DNA of 64,000 bases, taken from positions 58,651,180-58,715,179 of the forward strand of contig CM068831.1 of NCBI GenBank assembly GCA_028554795.2. The letters are read 5' to 3'. The position numbers and the translations under genes were made by a program. Positions 35,823 through 47,654 of this stretch are shown piece after piece (the stretch's first letter is position 1; every line of letters starts with the position of its first letter). The notes beneath the pieces were generated by a model. That model saw only the letters and a list, made by a program, of their open reading frames with translations, did no database searches and was not told the DNA's origin. This DNA comes from Sinohyriopsis cumingii (lineage: Eukaryota; Mollusca; Bivalvia; Unionida; Unionidae).

Positions 35823-38800
35823 GATGTTCGTCCATCGGTGTCGATCAGGACCATTTAATGTCATCAGTTCACTGGGGGTGGGTCCGGAGATGGCTGATCA
35901 GTCAGAACTTGGCCCAGAAGAGTTTATTGCAGTGGGGACGTGGATGTACAGGTTGCTGACCGGGAGTTGCGGAACTGCTGTTCCTGGATTTGCGCAGATC
36001 ACGTTTCTCAGCTGCGTCCGCCAGTCTTTTCTGCTCAAAGGCTGCCGCACCAGCATTGACTTGACTGCACCAAGCAGATCGGTTAGAAGCGACACTCTCA
36101 CAGCTGTCAGGATCAATGCCTAGGTTCTTCAGCGAAGCCTTGAGGGTGTCCTTGTGCCTCTTTTTTTTACCACCGTAAGATCTCTTGCCTTGGTGTAGCT
36201 CTCCATAGAAGACCTTCTTAGGTAGGCGTTCTACCGGCATGCGGACAACATGGCCGACCCTTCGGAGTTGTGCTTTGCACAGCATAGTGTGGATGCTTGT
36301 CATGCCGGCCTTAGTGAGAACCTCTGTGTTCGGTATCTTGTCCTGACATCTGCTTTTAATAGTTTTCTCAGGGAGCTCATATGGAAGTGGTTCAGTTTTT
36401 TAAGATGGCGGCTATACACAGTCCATGTCTCGTAAGCATAGAGGATGGTGGGAAGAACAGCCGCTGCGTAGACTTTGAGTTTGGTGGCAAGCTTAATGCC
36501 TCTCCTTTCCCAGACATTTGAGCAGAGTCTGCAATCCTGGTGTTGACTTCATCGTCTATGTGGACTGCTTGTGAGAGGGTGCTGTCGATGTATGTGAACC
36601 TGTCTACATTTTTGAGCTTTTGACCTTTGATAGTGATGGATCGTTCCAGGTAATCTTCTCCAGGACTGGCTGATGCAGAACCTCGGTCTTGCTGGTAAAA
36701 ATGGTGAGTACGACTTGCTGCACGCTGTGGAAAAGAGGCTGCATGCCTGCCTCCGTTCTGAAGTTGAGGACACAGTCATCTGCAAAGAGGAGGTCGGGAA
36801 TGTTCTCAACTTGGACTTTGGTTTATGGCTTGAAGCCTACTCAGGTTGAACAACGTTACATCCAGACGGTATCGGAGACCTACTCCAACATAGCTGTTCT
36901 TGAAAGCATCCATCAACATTGCGGAAATCCTGAGGCTCAAGAGAGTGGAGGCTAAGACGGATCCTTGTTTCACACCATTCGTAACTGCAAAGGGTTCGGA
37001 ATGGTTACCCTGGTCCTGGACTCTGGCAAGCATGCCATCATGAAAATGCCATACTATTTCAATCAAGACTTCTAGGCATCCAAATTTGGCCATGATATTC
37101 CACGAAGGTGGTGTATAGCTGCACATTTAGTTCAAGACCCTTTTCTTACATCTGCCTGGAAGCAAAGATCATGTCGATGGTGCCTCTCTCCTTTCTGAAG
37201 CCACACTGACTTTCTCGCAGTAGGCCATGATCAAGATGTTCTGTGAGTCTGTTCAGCAGTAGCCTGGCGAAGACCTTGCCAGCGATGCAGAGTATAAAGA
37301 TTCCTCTACGGTTGTCGCAGGATTGGCGGTTTCCTTCGCGTTTATAAATGTGGATGATTGATGCATCTTTGAATTCCTGGGGTATGCGTTTCATCTTCCA
37401 CATCCCACAGAACATCTCTGTTAATCTTTCCATTAGCTTAGGCCCACCAGACTTGTAGATCTCAGCTGGGATGGAGTCTGCTCCTGGAGCTTTCCCACTA
37501 GACAGGGGCTCAATGGCCTTATGAGTTTCCAGCACTGTTGGAGGGTCAGACAGTCCATCGTTGATCTCCACCTGGGGTAGACGGTTGATCGCTTCATCGT
37601 TGATTCAAGAGAGTCTATTGAAGATACCGTCAAAGTGTTCCGCCCAGCGATCCAGTAACTTCTCCTTCTCGGTTATGAGAGTGCTGCCATCGGAGCTCAA
37701 GACTGGGGCCGTGCCTGATGTTACTGGGCCATAAACACGAAGAACATTATAGAAATTCTTCATGTCATGTCTGTCGGCAAAAGACTGAATATCATCAACC
37801 TTTCGACTAAACCATGTGTCCTGCATCTCACTCAGTTTCTTCTGCACAGCATGGCGGAAATCATCTTTCTTTGCAGCGGACTTGGGGTCGATGTTGTATG
37901 CACGATGGAGACGATGCTTTTCCTCTAGCAAGGACTGTATTTCTTCACAGTTTTCGTCGAACCAGTCTTTGTGCTTTCGCGCAGTGACGCCAAGGGTTTC
38001 AGATGCAGTAGAGTACACCAGATGTTTGAAGGCCTCCCAGCATATCTCTACGTCGTTGGTATCAGAGTATGTGGTTTCTAGCTCGCTTGTCAGAGCTTCA
38101 GACAGAGCATATTCAGTGTAGCGAACTTTCAGCGAATCTAACTCCAGCCACATGACGTTCATCGGTGTCACGTCCCTTCCCGAAAAAGGTGTAACAAGCT
38201 CCAACTTCAGTCAATTGGCCCTCGTCGGCCAGGCGAGTTTCACTCAGGGCTGCTATCTATATCTTGTAGCGAGAAAGTTCTCTTGCAATCAGGGCAGTTC
38301 TTCTCTCTGGTCTTACAGCCTCTGCACGATCCAATAGAGTGCGTATGTTCCTCGCACCAAGAGTGAGTGGACCTTTTGGGGTTTTCTTTGTGTTTCGACT
38401 GCAAGAAAGGGATTCCCTCCAGCCGCGGTAAGCTGGTCAGAGAAGATGAAGCAGGCTTTTTAGGGCACCTTTTCTAGCCCTTTCCTCATGATATGGAGGT
38501 AATCAGCGCTATCGTGAAGAGGTCTGCTTGGTAGCTCAGACGTCTTCCGACATCCATTTCTGCTTCAGGTCAATGGAAGACGACCATATGACCTGAACCG
38601 CCTACGTGCAGGTCCGCCACTACGGCTGCCAGTGCATCCACACCTGTCGCGACATACATGAATTGCGCGTGAGTTGGATTAAAGTGAGGAAGAGTTGCGC
38701 TGCGTCAGCCTTACTCTCTAGTCCAGACTCCACTTTGTGCAGTTGCAAGACGTAGTCAAGACGGTTGGAATGGAGACTGGATGCAGTGGATGACCAAGGT

Positions 38801-39158
38801 GTCCTACGTGTCTTGCCGTGCTCTTAGCGCTCCACATCGCTTTTCTGGATCCGCCTTCCTGCCGGTTGACCAGCTGGTGGTTCCTCCACGCAGACCGCCG
38901 GGTCCAGTCTTCACATGCAATGGGTGACAATCCCTGACTCACTGAGGGTTTGAGACCCGTCGGTTACCCTCAACCTGGTCTGGCTGGCCAGTCGAAGCCG
39001 TTGCCTGTGGTGTGGCCACTGCGCATGCTACAGCTTCTTGGAGCCACAGGTGAGAGCTGAGCACCAAGTGGATACCAAAGGTGGACTAACTATCCCAATG
39101 GAGTACGAGTGCTACCCCCACCAGAGGTACTACCCCTCCATGAGCACCCCTTACACCA
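35823..39158 (-). mobile_element. LINE (non-LTR retrotransposon), decayed
   Basis: GC-richer than its surroundings and flanked by a 22-bp target duplication with one mismatch (35801-35822 and 39159-39180). On the minus strand, in order: 5' leader; start of an APE-type endonuclease (RRTALIARELSRY, ALSETRLADEGQL); an abrupt jump, at about 38150, into the linker, showing that most of the endonuclease domain is deleted; linker (WFDENCEEIQ); reverse transcriptase motifs (SSGKAPGADSIPAEIYKSGG, SQCGFRKERGTIDM, FAVTNGVKQGSVLA, FADDC); and the carboxy region (HVVRMPVERLPKKVFYGEL). Several frameshifts and stops split it, so it is not active. It is of the common invertebrate APE-type LINE kind; I do not assign the clade. 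Confidence 0.9.
37146..37571 (-). pseudogene. LINE reverse transcriptase, fingers/palm part
   Basis: The longest clean reverse-transcriptase piece of the LINE, 141 codons, from the conserved start LSSGKAPGADSIPAEIYKSG to GFRKERGTIDMIFASRQ. The palm continues in other frames downstream (36806-37126 with VTNGVKQG; FADDC near 36790), because of frameshifts. The linker part lies at 37605-38204. Confidence 0.85.
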
Positions 39159-39494
39159 GCATTCAAACAGAGTGTCCAATACGGATGTTTGAAGAAGACA
39201 GACATCAAGTGTCCAAACTGTCAAACCAGTTATAAATCTCATGATCATGTAAGAATTTGGCATTATAGATTTGTCCCTTTTTTGTTGTTAAAGCTGTTGT
39301 GTTCCAAACTGATGATATTCTGTATAATGTAACGTCATGTTAGTATTTTTGGCATTTTGTACACATTTGGGATGAATTAAACAAGTTGAACATAAAAACT
39401 CCTTGAGAAGTGTATACACATTATCAAAGATCAACAAAACGTTCAAAATATACTATGAAGCTGAGATCGAGTAATCAGTATCGATGAGAATATA

Positions 39495-39806
39495 ATGATT
39501 TTGATAGGGAGAATCAAACTCAAGTGGGAGAAGGCAATTAGAACACATTTACATCGAGAGGGTGTACTCATTCCACCAAATCAGGCAGTTTGCTTCTATG
39601 TCAAGGATGGAACCGGAACATTGTTTATAAATGATTCTGCAAACTCTTCACATTGTTTTCTTTTACTGTACATGAAGTCTGATAAATGTCTGATTGCCAT
39701 AAGAATACGTAATTATGTTGAATCCATGTCTTTTAAAAAATTAGAATCAAACTTTATAACTATATTGTTTCAAAGCTCTCCGATGAATTCAGTTTTTTTC
39801 CATTAA
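39495..39806 (+). CDS. Hypothetical 103-aa open frame
   Basis: An open frame of 103 codons beginning MILIGRIKLK, with a hydrophobic middle and no motif I recognise. Codon use is compatible with host DNA but the frame could be chance or one exon. No splice sites or promoter could be fixed. Confidence 0.2.
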   Translation: MILIGRIKLKWEKAIRTHLHREGVLIPPNQAVCFYVKDGTGTLFINDSANSSHCFLLLYMKSDKCLIAIRIRNYVESMSFKKLESNFITILFQSSPMNSVFFH

Positions 39807-39809
39807 CAT

Positions 39810-40825
39810 TGAATCGACGTATGTTTCTTCATCACCTTATTTCTTGTGCTTACAATTCCATAGCCACAGTGTCTCTGATGAGATCCCCAATCAAGTTTTA
39901 TATGATCAAGGAGGTTGTACTTGTTTTCACACGTGCTATTGGTTTTGTTTCGTATGTCAAGAGTATTTAAACATCGGAATGGCACGCGCTTCTTGAGTAC
40001 AAGTTGCATGAGACTTTTGCTCTAATATCTCCTTTTTGATGGGTATTTTTGGTATATAATTACTATATTTATTAATTAATTACGATACAATTTTTTCTAT
40101 CTACCAACACTTTCCGGAGCACAGTGAAAGGACTCCGAAACCTCGGGCTTGTCGCTTGAAATGTGCTCCCGTTTGTCATCCCTATTCATCTATGGTTGAA
40201 TTATTTGTCGAACCTAGTTCTTTAACACAAACTCAGCGGTTGTTATAAATGTTTAATATCATTTCCTTTTAAAGATTTACATCAATAAATATTGCAGAAG
40301 TCTGATTTTCAACATAATTTGTACAGTCTAAATCATAATTTATAAATCATTGTTTTAGCTTAGATATTATTGATTTTACCAAAATATTATGTTGACATAT
40401 TAAAACTAAGCAAATCAGACCGAATAAGCGTGATGCACAAATGACCTGCCATTAGCAACTTAAAGCAAAATAAAGTAAACACCAGTAATCCTTTTGTGGC
40501 TTATTTCCTTTCGTGGTTAGAACTAAATTAAGGACAAGGCATTATTATCACTTTCCTTACTCAATTAAATTATATCCTTACTTTTGCATCATACATCTTG
40601 AACAATCTGTAAACAGATTCTTTTTCGATTTCGCTTCAAGTCTGGAGTAATGCCAACGATAAGATAGCTTCTTTGTAAAATTAATAGGATATAGATATAT
40701 ATAAAAAAATTATATTTGCAACCACTGTTTCCGTCCGTAGTAATGAAACACTTTACAGTCATTCAACTATACTACTATATTATTAAATGAGCGTTTTGTA
40801 ATGACATTGATTTAAGTCTTCATTT
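39810..40825. other. AT-rich host spacer
   Basis: No gene or repeat recognised. Confidence 0.5.
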
Positions 40826-40827
40826 CA

Positions 40828-41530
40828 TCATGTAGGTCCAGGTGTGATTGTTTTAGAATTGTTATATGTCATCTGTTAGTCATGTAGGCCCAGGTCGTTT
40901 TGTATTGACATTGATATAGGTCCTCAGTTAGTCAAGTAGTCCCAGATCGTTTTGCATTGGTCATGTGATAGGTCCTCATTTATTAATGTAGGCTCAGGTC
41001 TGATTGCACTGGCATTGTTACAGGTCCTCATTTAGTATTGTAGGATAACGTCGTTTTGTATTGACCTTGGTATAGGTCCTCATTTAGTCATGTAGGCCCA
41101 CGTCGTTTTGTATTGACATTGTTATTGGTCATCCGTTAGTCATGTAGGCCCAGATCGTTTTGCATTGGTCTTGTGATAGGTCCTCATTTATTAATAATAG
41201 ACCCAGGTCTGATTGCATTGGCATTGTTACAGGTCCTCATTTAGTATCGTAGGATAACGTCGTTTTGTACTGACCTTGGTATAGGTCCTCATTTAGTCAT
41301 GTAGGCCCACGTTGTTTTGTACTGGCATTGTTATTGGTCATCCGTTAGTCATGTAGGCCCACATCGTTTTGTATTGGCATTGTTATTGGTCCTCACTTTG
41401 TCATGTAGGGCAGGTATGGTTGTATTGGCATTGCTATAGGTCCTGCGTTAGTCATGTAGGCCCAGATCTTTTTGTATTGGCATTATTATAGGTCCTCAGT
41501 TAGTCGTGTAGGCCCGAGTCTGGTTGAATT
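40828..41530. repeat. Minisatellite array 1, about 13.5 units of 52 bp with higher-order structure
   Basis: Units read CATGTAGGCCCAGGTCG, TTTTGTATTGGCATTGTTA, then GGTCCTCATTTAGT. Unit types recur with period four: units 3-6 match units 7-10, making a 208-bp higher-order repeat inside the array. Confidence 0.85.
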
Positions 41531-41639
41531 GCTTAGAGGAAGTGTCGAATGCCAATACAACGAGCCCTGGCCGAGAACCTATAAAAAAGACTAGTGCAAA
41601 AACACCCATTTCATGTTATTGTCATTATGTAACTTTCAT

Positions 41640-42412
41640 CTTCCTATTCTGTGTCAATGCATACAATATGTATACTGTGTCAATACATAAACTGTATATA
41701 CTGTACTGTGTCAATACATAAACTCTAGGGACTGTTTCAATACCCTAAACTCTGTATATTGTGTTAATACATAAATTATATATACTGTACTGTGTCAGTA
41801 CGTAAACTCTGTATATTGTGTCAAAACCCTAAACACTGTATACTCATTCTATACCCTAAATGCATATACTGTGTCAATACCCTAACTCTGTTTAGTGGGT
41901 CAATACATTAAACTCTGTATACTGTGTCAATACCCTAAACTGTATATACTGTGCCAATACATATACTCTTTATATTGAGTCAATACCCTAAACTCAGTAT
42001 ACTGTGTCAATATCCTAAACTCTGTATATTGTGTTAATAGATAAACTCTGTATACTGTGTCAATAAATAAACTCTACAGACTGTGTACTGTGTCAAGACA
42101 TATACTCTGTATATTAAGTCAATAGCCTAAACTCAGTATACTATGTCAATACCCTAAGCTCTGTATATTGTGTTAATAGATAAACTATCTATAATGTGTT
42201 AATACATAAACTCTGTGTACTGTCTTAATACATAAACTCTTTATACTGTGTTAATACCCTAAACTCTGTATATTGTGTTAATAAACTCTGCATACTGTGT
42301 TAATATATAAATTCTCTATACTGTGTTAATACATAAACTCTCTATACTGTGTCAATCTCCTAAACTATGTATACTGTGTCAGTATATAAATTATATATGC
42401 TGTGTCGGTAGC
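41640..42412. repeat. Minisatellite array 2, about 30 units of 26 bp
   Basis: Units of the form ACTGTGTCAATACCCTAAAC followed by TCTGTAT, degenerate, almost abutting array 1. Confidence 0.85.
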
Positions 42413-42539
42413 ATCATTTTAATTTTATGGAAATAGTGAATTCATTTTTTATTACCAGTTAGGAAATTAAATGGATAAAGGCATACATGTACCGATATAA
42501 ACATCAATATGTCAATATATATTAACTTGCTTTGTCTCA

Positions 42540-42930
42540 GTTAGAATAAGTTTGTAAATAGAACAAGTAGTGACATGGAAAATGCCATTAAAAAGAACAA
42601 GTCATGATATGGAAAACGTCATTAAATGGCAAAAATCATGACATGTAAAATAACATTAAATAGAACAAGTCATGGCATGGAAAACACCATAAAATAGAAC
42701 AAGTCATGACATGGAAAAACATTGAATAGAACAAGTCATGACATGGAAAACACCATTAAATAGAACAAGTGATGACATGAATAATAACATTAAATAGAAC
42801 AAGTCATGACATGGATAGTAACATTATACAGAACAAGTCATGACATGGAAAACACCATTCTATATAATAAATCCTAATATGGAAAACACCATTAAATAGA
42901 ACAAGTCATGACATGGGATACAGAATTTAA
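42540..42930. repeat. Minisatellite array 3, about 11 units of 34 bp
   Basis: Units of the form AATAGAACAAGTCATGACAT followed by GGAAAACACCATTA. Confidence 0.85.
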
Positions 42931-43288
42931 TAGAAAAAGAAATGCACTTATTGACCTTTTTATGAATGAACTGTGTGCACTGTTAAAAAACTTAAGTTCT
43001 TTTTTTATTGTATCGATAAAGTAATTCAAGAATAGCATAACTTGTATCATAAACTGAAAAACAGCTATGTCTGACGATGTAGGTTTTGTACAGGTTGTAA
43101 ACGACTCTTGTCTACTGTCAGCTCTAGAAAGGGTCCTATAGACCCTATTTTAAGCTACTTACAAAATTCTGTGTATGTCAGTCTTTGCCATAATATGTTA
43201 TCGGCAGTTTTCGAACTCATGGATAGAAAAAATTGTAATATATATCCTCCAATTATCTGTACACGTATATGGATACTAATGAACATAA

Positions 43289-43432
<144 letters not shown>

Positions 43433-43467
43433 TTACAAATCACATTGCAAAAGCACTGGATCAAAAA

Positions 43468-44225
43468 AGTAAATTGTCTTAACTTTAGGACTTCCGTTGG
43501 TGAACTTGGCTGCATGCTATAAGGCTCTAGTTATCTCCGTCCATGCGTCCATCCGTCACTTCGATAGCATATTAAAATATCAAGTTATTTTATTAGCTTT
43601 GAATTGGTTAAATGCGAGGTAAAGAGCTCTCAGCTCGAGTATTTTAGCAACCTGCAGGGAAAGGGTTTATACTTTTTGGGAATTAGTTACATACATATAT
43701 TTATGGTGTATTTAGTGACATTTATTATGTTTGTGTTGAATGCTGATTCGTTTTGTTGTGTGTGACAGCTAAACACTTTGTATGTACTTTTATCGTACTA
43801 CAGTCAGTTTTGCATTTACAAAGATATCAGTTGTGTACAGTATTGTAGTTCTACATAAAGAAGTGACAGAACGCAATAAAGAAATGAGGGAACGCATCTT
43901 ACTCAGATGCGGGGGGGGGTGGGGGGCGAGGGATGGCGAAAACAAAAAATAAGGCAAGGTACGAAAAAGGAAGGGAACGAAATTTTCACGCGTTCCCACA
44001 TCACTGCACCACTGGTTGCGTAACAAAGAACAATTTAAGAAGTCGATTTATTGCTTTCTGGTCGATAAAGTCGCTAACATAGGCAAGACGTAATGGAGAT
44101 AGTGCATGAATAAATAAGAAGGTGGAACTGTAACGTGTTCACAAATTTAGGTATCCACCATATGAAATGATACAGAAGAAAGTAACCATTTTTTGGTAGC
44201 ATATTCCTATTCAGCGTCATTGGAA
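43468..44225 (+). repeat. Direct repeat D1, left of Polinton 2
   Basis: About 750 bp closely similar and in the same orientation to 63268-64000, starting AGTAAATTGTCTT(A/G)ACTTT and including a G-run (about 43910-43925). The right copy is cut by the window edge. A 40-bp sequence just before D1 (43430-43469) recurs at about 45384-45425 next to the Polinton insertion site. Nature unknown: dispersed repeat, segmental duplication or ends of an older element. Confidence 0.85.
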
Positions 44226-44649
44226 GCGACAGGTTTTTCATCACGATAGTAAAAATGCTAGCGAAAGAATCAAATAGGCTGTAGACACTGTGGATGGCAA
44301 CAAACGATAAAACTAAAATGTCTGAAAGAGGACATCATTGAAATCTCCACTCATTGTTTATGCAAGGGATCCATGAGGATAGCAGAGGATGGTGGCTGTC
44401 CTGTAACCTTGCATACAAAAAGTCATAAAAGGGGACTAGCTAGTATTTTAACGTTCATTTAACATGGTCGGTATAAACGTTTGGCATACGTTCTCATTAT
44501 TTCTTTTACCAAATAACATGTACAAATGTCATTGTGTTTCTCATAAACTGATCCTTATGGCCAGCACATGATTTTATACTTTACTTTTAAGAACTAACTA
44601 AAAATGTTTTTATATTTGCAAACAGCATGTGCAGGGAAACATTGACGTC

Positions 44650-44765
44650 AAGTTGGTTACTTATTCCTTATTCCTTATTCCCGATTGAATAAGGAATAAG
44701 TAACCAGTTACCGATTGAATAAGGAATAAGTAACCAGTTACTTATTCCCGATTCAACTATTTATG
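44650..44765. repeat. Nested palindromic repeat
   Basis: Several copies of GGTTACTTATTCCTTATTC and of its complement GAATAAGGAATAAGTAACC alternate here and near 44780, able to form hairpins and cruciforms. Confidence 0.8.
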
Positions 44766-45504
44766 CATACATTTGGTTACTGATTCCTTATTCACATCCA
44801 GTTGGGTATTCATTATTTATTTATAGTTCCAGAAATAATTGGTTAAAACTTCTTGAAGATTAAAAGCCCTTCAGGGCATGCATTGGTGTTATTCTAACCC
44901 AGTTAGAGAAATAAGAGTGTTCTTTGGTGCCAGCCATATATAGCTGACTAGAGACAAATCATGGACTACGTGGAGGAAGGGGTTAGGATATTGATAGGTA
45001 TACATAATTAGTAATTTGAAATAGGATTAATTAGTTGTGTTAGATGTTGGGGTCGCGTCCTGTTTTGCATGGCGCGAAATATTAGTATTTGTGTTCGAAA
45101 GCTTACTAATGGCTCAAGTAAACGTGAAACCACAAGAAAAACCATACAAGTGTGAAATTGGACATTTCTCTTATGTGGTCATAATGTGCTTAGAGAAGAA
45201 TTATTTCAAGTATCTACGGGTTTAGGAAGCCCTCATTTGACATAGAATGTTGTCTTGAAGTCATTGGAACTGGGTAAACAATCATACGCGTAGGTGTATG
45301 AAACACGCTCAGTGTGAGGCAAATCTAATAATACATAGTGCGAATTAAACCCGTACCTAAACGATTTCGATTGCAACTTATATATAAGTTACAAATCACA
45401 TTGCAGAAGCACTGGGTCAAGAAAGACCGTGTCCGTCTGTGACACCATCCAAAGTGCTTTCGAAATAGACCGATTCATATTTCAGGAGCACAAAGTCACA
45501 AAGA

Positions 45505-45510
45505 CAGCAT
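45505..45510. repeat. Polinton 2 target-site duplication, left
   Basis: CAGCAT directly before the element; the identical copy follows the element at 62409-62414. A 6-bp duplication is the hallmark of Polinton integration. Confidence 0.9.
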
Positions 45511-45839
45511 AGTAGTAAGGTGGGGCACTATACGTACATTGGAAATTAGCATTACTGAGACCCCTGGGTGAATATACGTACAATGGAAATTTAACATGGC
45601 GAAAAATCGTGGGTTAATATACGTACAAGGGGAATTAACATGGGAAAAAATTGTGGGCCGACATACGTACAAGGGGAATTTAACATGGGAATAGAGTTTG
45701 GGGGTTATTTAGGGACAAAGGGGAACTGAAAATGGGATCTTTTTTTTTTTTAAATTTTTTTTTAAAAAAGGGGTAGGCAATGGAAAGGCTATCTCTTTTC
45801 GAGAAATATGGCTGGCCCCTGAAACGGGCCTTTGGGTTT
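45511..45839 (+). repeat. Polinton 2 left terminal inverted repeat
   Basis: About 329 bp, the inverted counterpart of 62084-62408. The outer 200 bp hold four to five iterons of about 44 bp with a GTACGTATA-type core; the inner part holds a T/A run, GGGGTAGGCAATGGAAAGGC and a histone-type stem-loop. Confidence 0.9.
45795..45830 (-). terminator. Histone-type 3' stem-loop, left TIR copy (variant)
   Basis: On the minus strand GGCCCGTTTCAGGGGCC (45814-45830) follows the stop of the 45862-46251 gene by about 30 bp and is followed by AGCCA and TTTCTCGAAAAGAG. One base longer and less regular than the other copies. Confidence 0.65.
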
Positions 45840-45861
45840 TCTTCTTCTTCTTCTTCTGCTT

Positions 45862-46251
45862 CTAGTTTCTTCTTTTTGTCCACCAAGTTTTTATTTTATC
45901 TCCAACACTCTTTCTCTTCTTTTCTTTCTTTTTTTTCTCCTGCTCTTCTTTCTTCTTCTCTTCCTCCTCTTCTTTCTTCCTCTTTTCATTTTCTTCTTCT
46001 TTTTCAATTTTTTCATTCCATGCTCTCATCCTTATCCTTTCCTCTTCATCCTCCTTCTCCTCCTTTATTTCTTTCAACAGATCACTGATGATTACCTTTA
46101 TTTTTCGTAAATTGTTTATCTCCATCTTCACTCGACGGGGACTATAAGAATAGTGATCCTCGTTTAGGTTAACCAACATTTGCTCTATCATTCCTAAATT
46201 GTCGAGGACGTTTTGCAATTTTTCCATTTTGTCCATTTGGTTAGAAGCCAT
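45862..46251 (-). CDS. Polinton accessory protein L1, coiled coil, 129 aa
   Basis: 129 residues. The amino half (KMEKLQNVLDNLGMIEQMLV ... DLLKEIKEE) resembles the starts of the two neighbouring small genes, so these are tandem paralogues. The carboxy half is a lysine/glutamate helix (KKEEEEEKKKEEQEKKKKEK) ending KTWWTKRRN. Promoter block at 46312-46341 and histone-type stem-loop at 45814-45830. I do not recognise the family; function unknown. Confidence 0.65.
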   Translation of the reverse strand: MASNQMDKMEKLQNVLDNLGMIEQMLVNLNEDHYSYSPRRVKMEINNLRKIKVIISDLLKEIKEEKEDEEERIRMRAWNEKIEKEEENEKRKKEEEEEKKKEEQEKKKKEKKRKSVGDKIKTWWTKRRN

Positions 46252-46311
46252 CTTCTTTTTTTATTCTTTGCAGAATGGTTTGAACGACGAATACTGTGGG
46301 TTCTTATACGA

Positions 46312-46341
46312 AAAGCGCGGACGTGAAGGAAAACATCCCCC
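46312..46341 (-). promoter_or_regulatory. Shared 30-bp promoter block, copy 1
   Basis: On the plus strand it reads AAAGCGCGGACGTGAAGG then AAAACATCCCCC. It is repeated almost exactly at 47275-47304 and 48141-48170, each time 40-60 bp before the start of a left-end gene and directly before a TATA-like sequence (here GTATAAGAA). Confidence 0.8.
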
Positions 46342-46363
46342 TACTTTTTCATTTCATATAATA

Positions 46364-46718
46364 AAACCCTAACTATACTTTCCGCATACCCTAAGAAACA
46401 ATTAACAAAATCCATAATCTACTATCCACACCATCCTACGTGAGCGCTTACAAAACCCAAACTATATTCTCCACATACGCTAAGAAACAATAAACAAAAT
46501 CCATAATCTACTATCCACACCATCCTACGTGAGCGCTTACAAAACCCAAACTATACTCTCCACATACGCTAAGAAACAATAAACAAAATCCATAATCTAC
46601 TATCCACACAATCGTACGTGAGCGGTTACAAAACCCAAACTATACTCTCCACATACGCTAAGAAACAATAAACAAAATCCATAATCTACTATCCACACAA
46701 TCGTACGTGAGCAGTTAC
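46364..46718. repeat. Polinton-internal minisatellite, four units of 89 bp
   Basis: Near-identical units containing CACATACGCTAAGAAACAAT and ATCTACTATCCACAC(C/A)ATC. A decayed unit lies at about 47435-47535, showing that a gene-plus-spacer module was duplicated. Confidence 0.9.
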
Positions 46719-46790
46719 AAACACAAACACACAAACACATACTCTCGCACTATGAAAAAAGAGTTAGTGTTTATAATCACACTACTCTAC

Positions 46791-46822
<32 letters not shown>

Positions 46823-46841
46823 TGGCAAATCGATAGTTATT

Positions 46842-46877
46842 TCTTTTCTAGAGTATTGGGTAGCCCTTAAAAGGGCT
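46842..46877 (-). terminator. Histone-type 3' stem-loop with compensatory stem change (L2)
   Basis: Minus strand AGCCCTTTTAAGGGCT (46862-46877), six-pair stem and UUUA loop, followed by ACCCA and then CTCTAGAAAAGAAA. Compared with GGCCCT...AGGGCC, the outer G-C pair is replaced by A-U on both sides. It starts about 28 bp after the stop of the 46906-47214 gene. Confidence 0.85.
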
Positions 46878-46905
46878 GTTTTTTTTTAACTCCAGATGCA
46901 CCTAT

Positions 46906-47214
46906 CTAATGGTTGCACCTTCCTGGCCTGGCGCCACACACGCATCTTCTTCCCCAGTCTCCTTTCACCTTTCTTCTGGGGAGCGCAGAGGGAGGATGAT
47001 TCGCTTCAACACCCCAATCCTCTGTTTCGGGAACATTGTACGACATCCTCTCTTCTAGTTTCTTTTCCTCCTCTTCCCTCTGTCTTCTCTCCTCCTCTTC
47101 GTTCTTCATTCTTTCCTCTTCTACTATAGCCTCCGCGGCCAGTTCATTTAACAGGCGCCTGACATATTCCAGATGTATCTGGAGTTCAAGAAGTTTGCTT
47201 ATTCTGCTATTCAT
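46906..47214 (-). CDS. Polinton accessory protein L2, 102 aa
   Basis: A paralogue of L1: start MNSRISKLLELQIHLEYVRR, then an acidic helix (EEERMKNEEEERRQREEEE), then a tail rich in basic residues and cysteines (GRRCVCGARPGRCNH) not found in L1. Promoter block at 47275-47304 with TATAAATTG after it. Function unknown. Confidence 0.6.
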   Translation of the reverse strand: MNSRISKLLELQIHLEYVRRLLNELAAEAIVEEERMKNEEEERRQREEEEKKLEERMSYNVPETEDWGVEANHPPSALPRRKVKGDWGRRCVCGARPGRCNH

Positions 47215-47274
47215 TCTTGTGTTGATCTATCAACAAGGGTAGCTAGACTGCCCAGCGAGTTTCAATTTATAGTG

Positions 47275-47304
47275 AAAGCGCGGACGTGATGGAAAACATC
47301 CCCC
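47275..47304 (-). promoter_or_regulatory. Shared 30-bp promoter block, copy 2
   Basis: Differs from copy 1 at one base; followed on the minus strand by CTATAAATTG. Confidence 0.8.
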
Positions 47305-47654
47305 TAAAACATAAAATTGATCTTACCTAGATCATAACCAAAAAACAACAACGCGCCGACCTAAAAGAAACACTCACTCACTTTTTTATGCTACCCATCA
47401 CTATTTTAAAATTTTTTTATAAATCACTTCAATAGACTATCCACATACGCAAAGCAATCCAATCTAACCCCAAGTTTACACCTCAAACACCAAAAAAAAA
47501 AGACATCATTTTAATCTACTATCCATACCAACTTACTTAACCACTTACAAACACAAACACACAAACACATACCCTCACTTTTTTTTTATAAAAAAGAGTT
47601 AGTATTTATATTCACACTACTCTAACTACACACATTGGCAAATGGATTGTTATT

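Noticed and set aside
35898-36123. Plus-strand frames across the LINE (35620-36123, 37816-38121) as genes
   Set aside because: They are antisense to LINE coding sequence.
40828-42930. CRISPR-like array
   Set aside because: Units are contiguous tandem repeats without unique spacers, in animal DNA.
46272-46345. E2F site in the shared 30-bp promoter block
   Set aside because: AAAGCGCGG resembles but does not match the E2F consensus TTTSSCGC in either direction.
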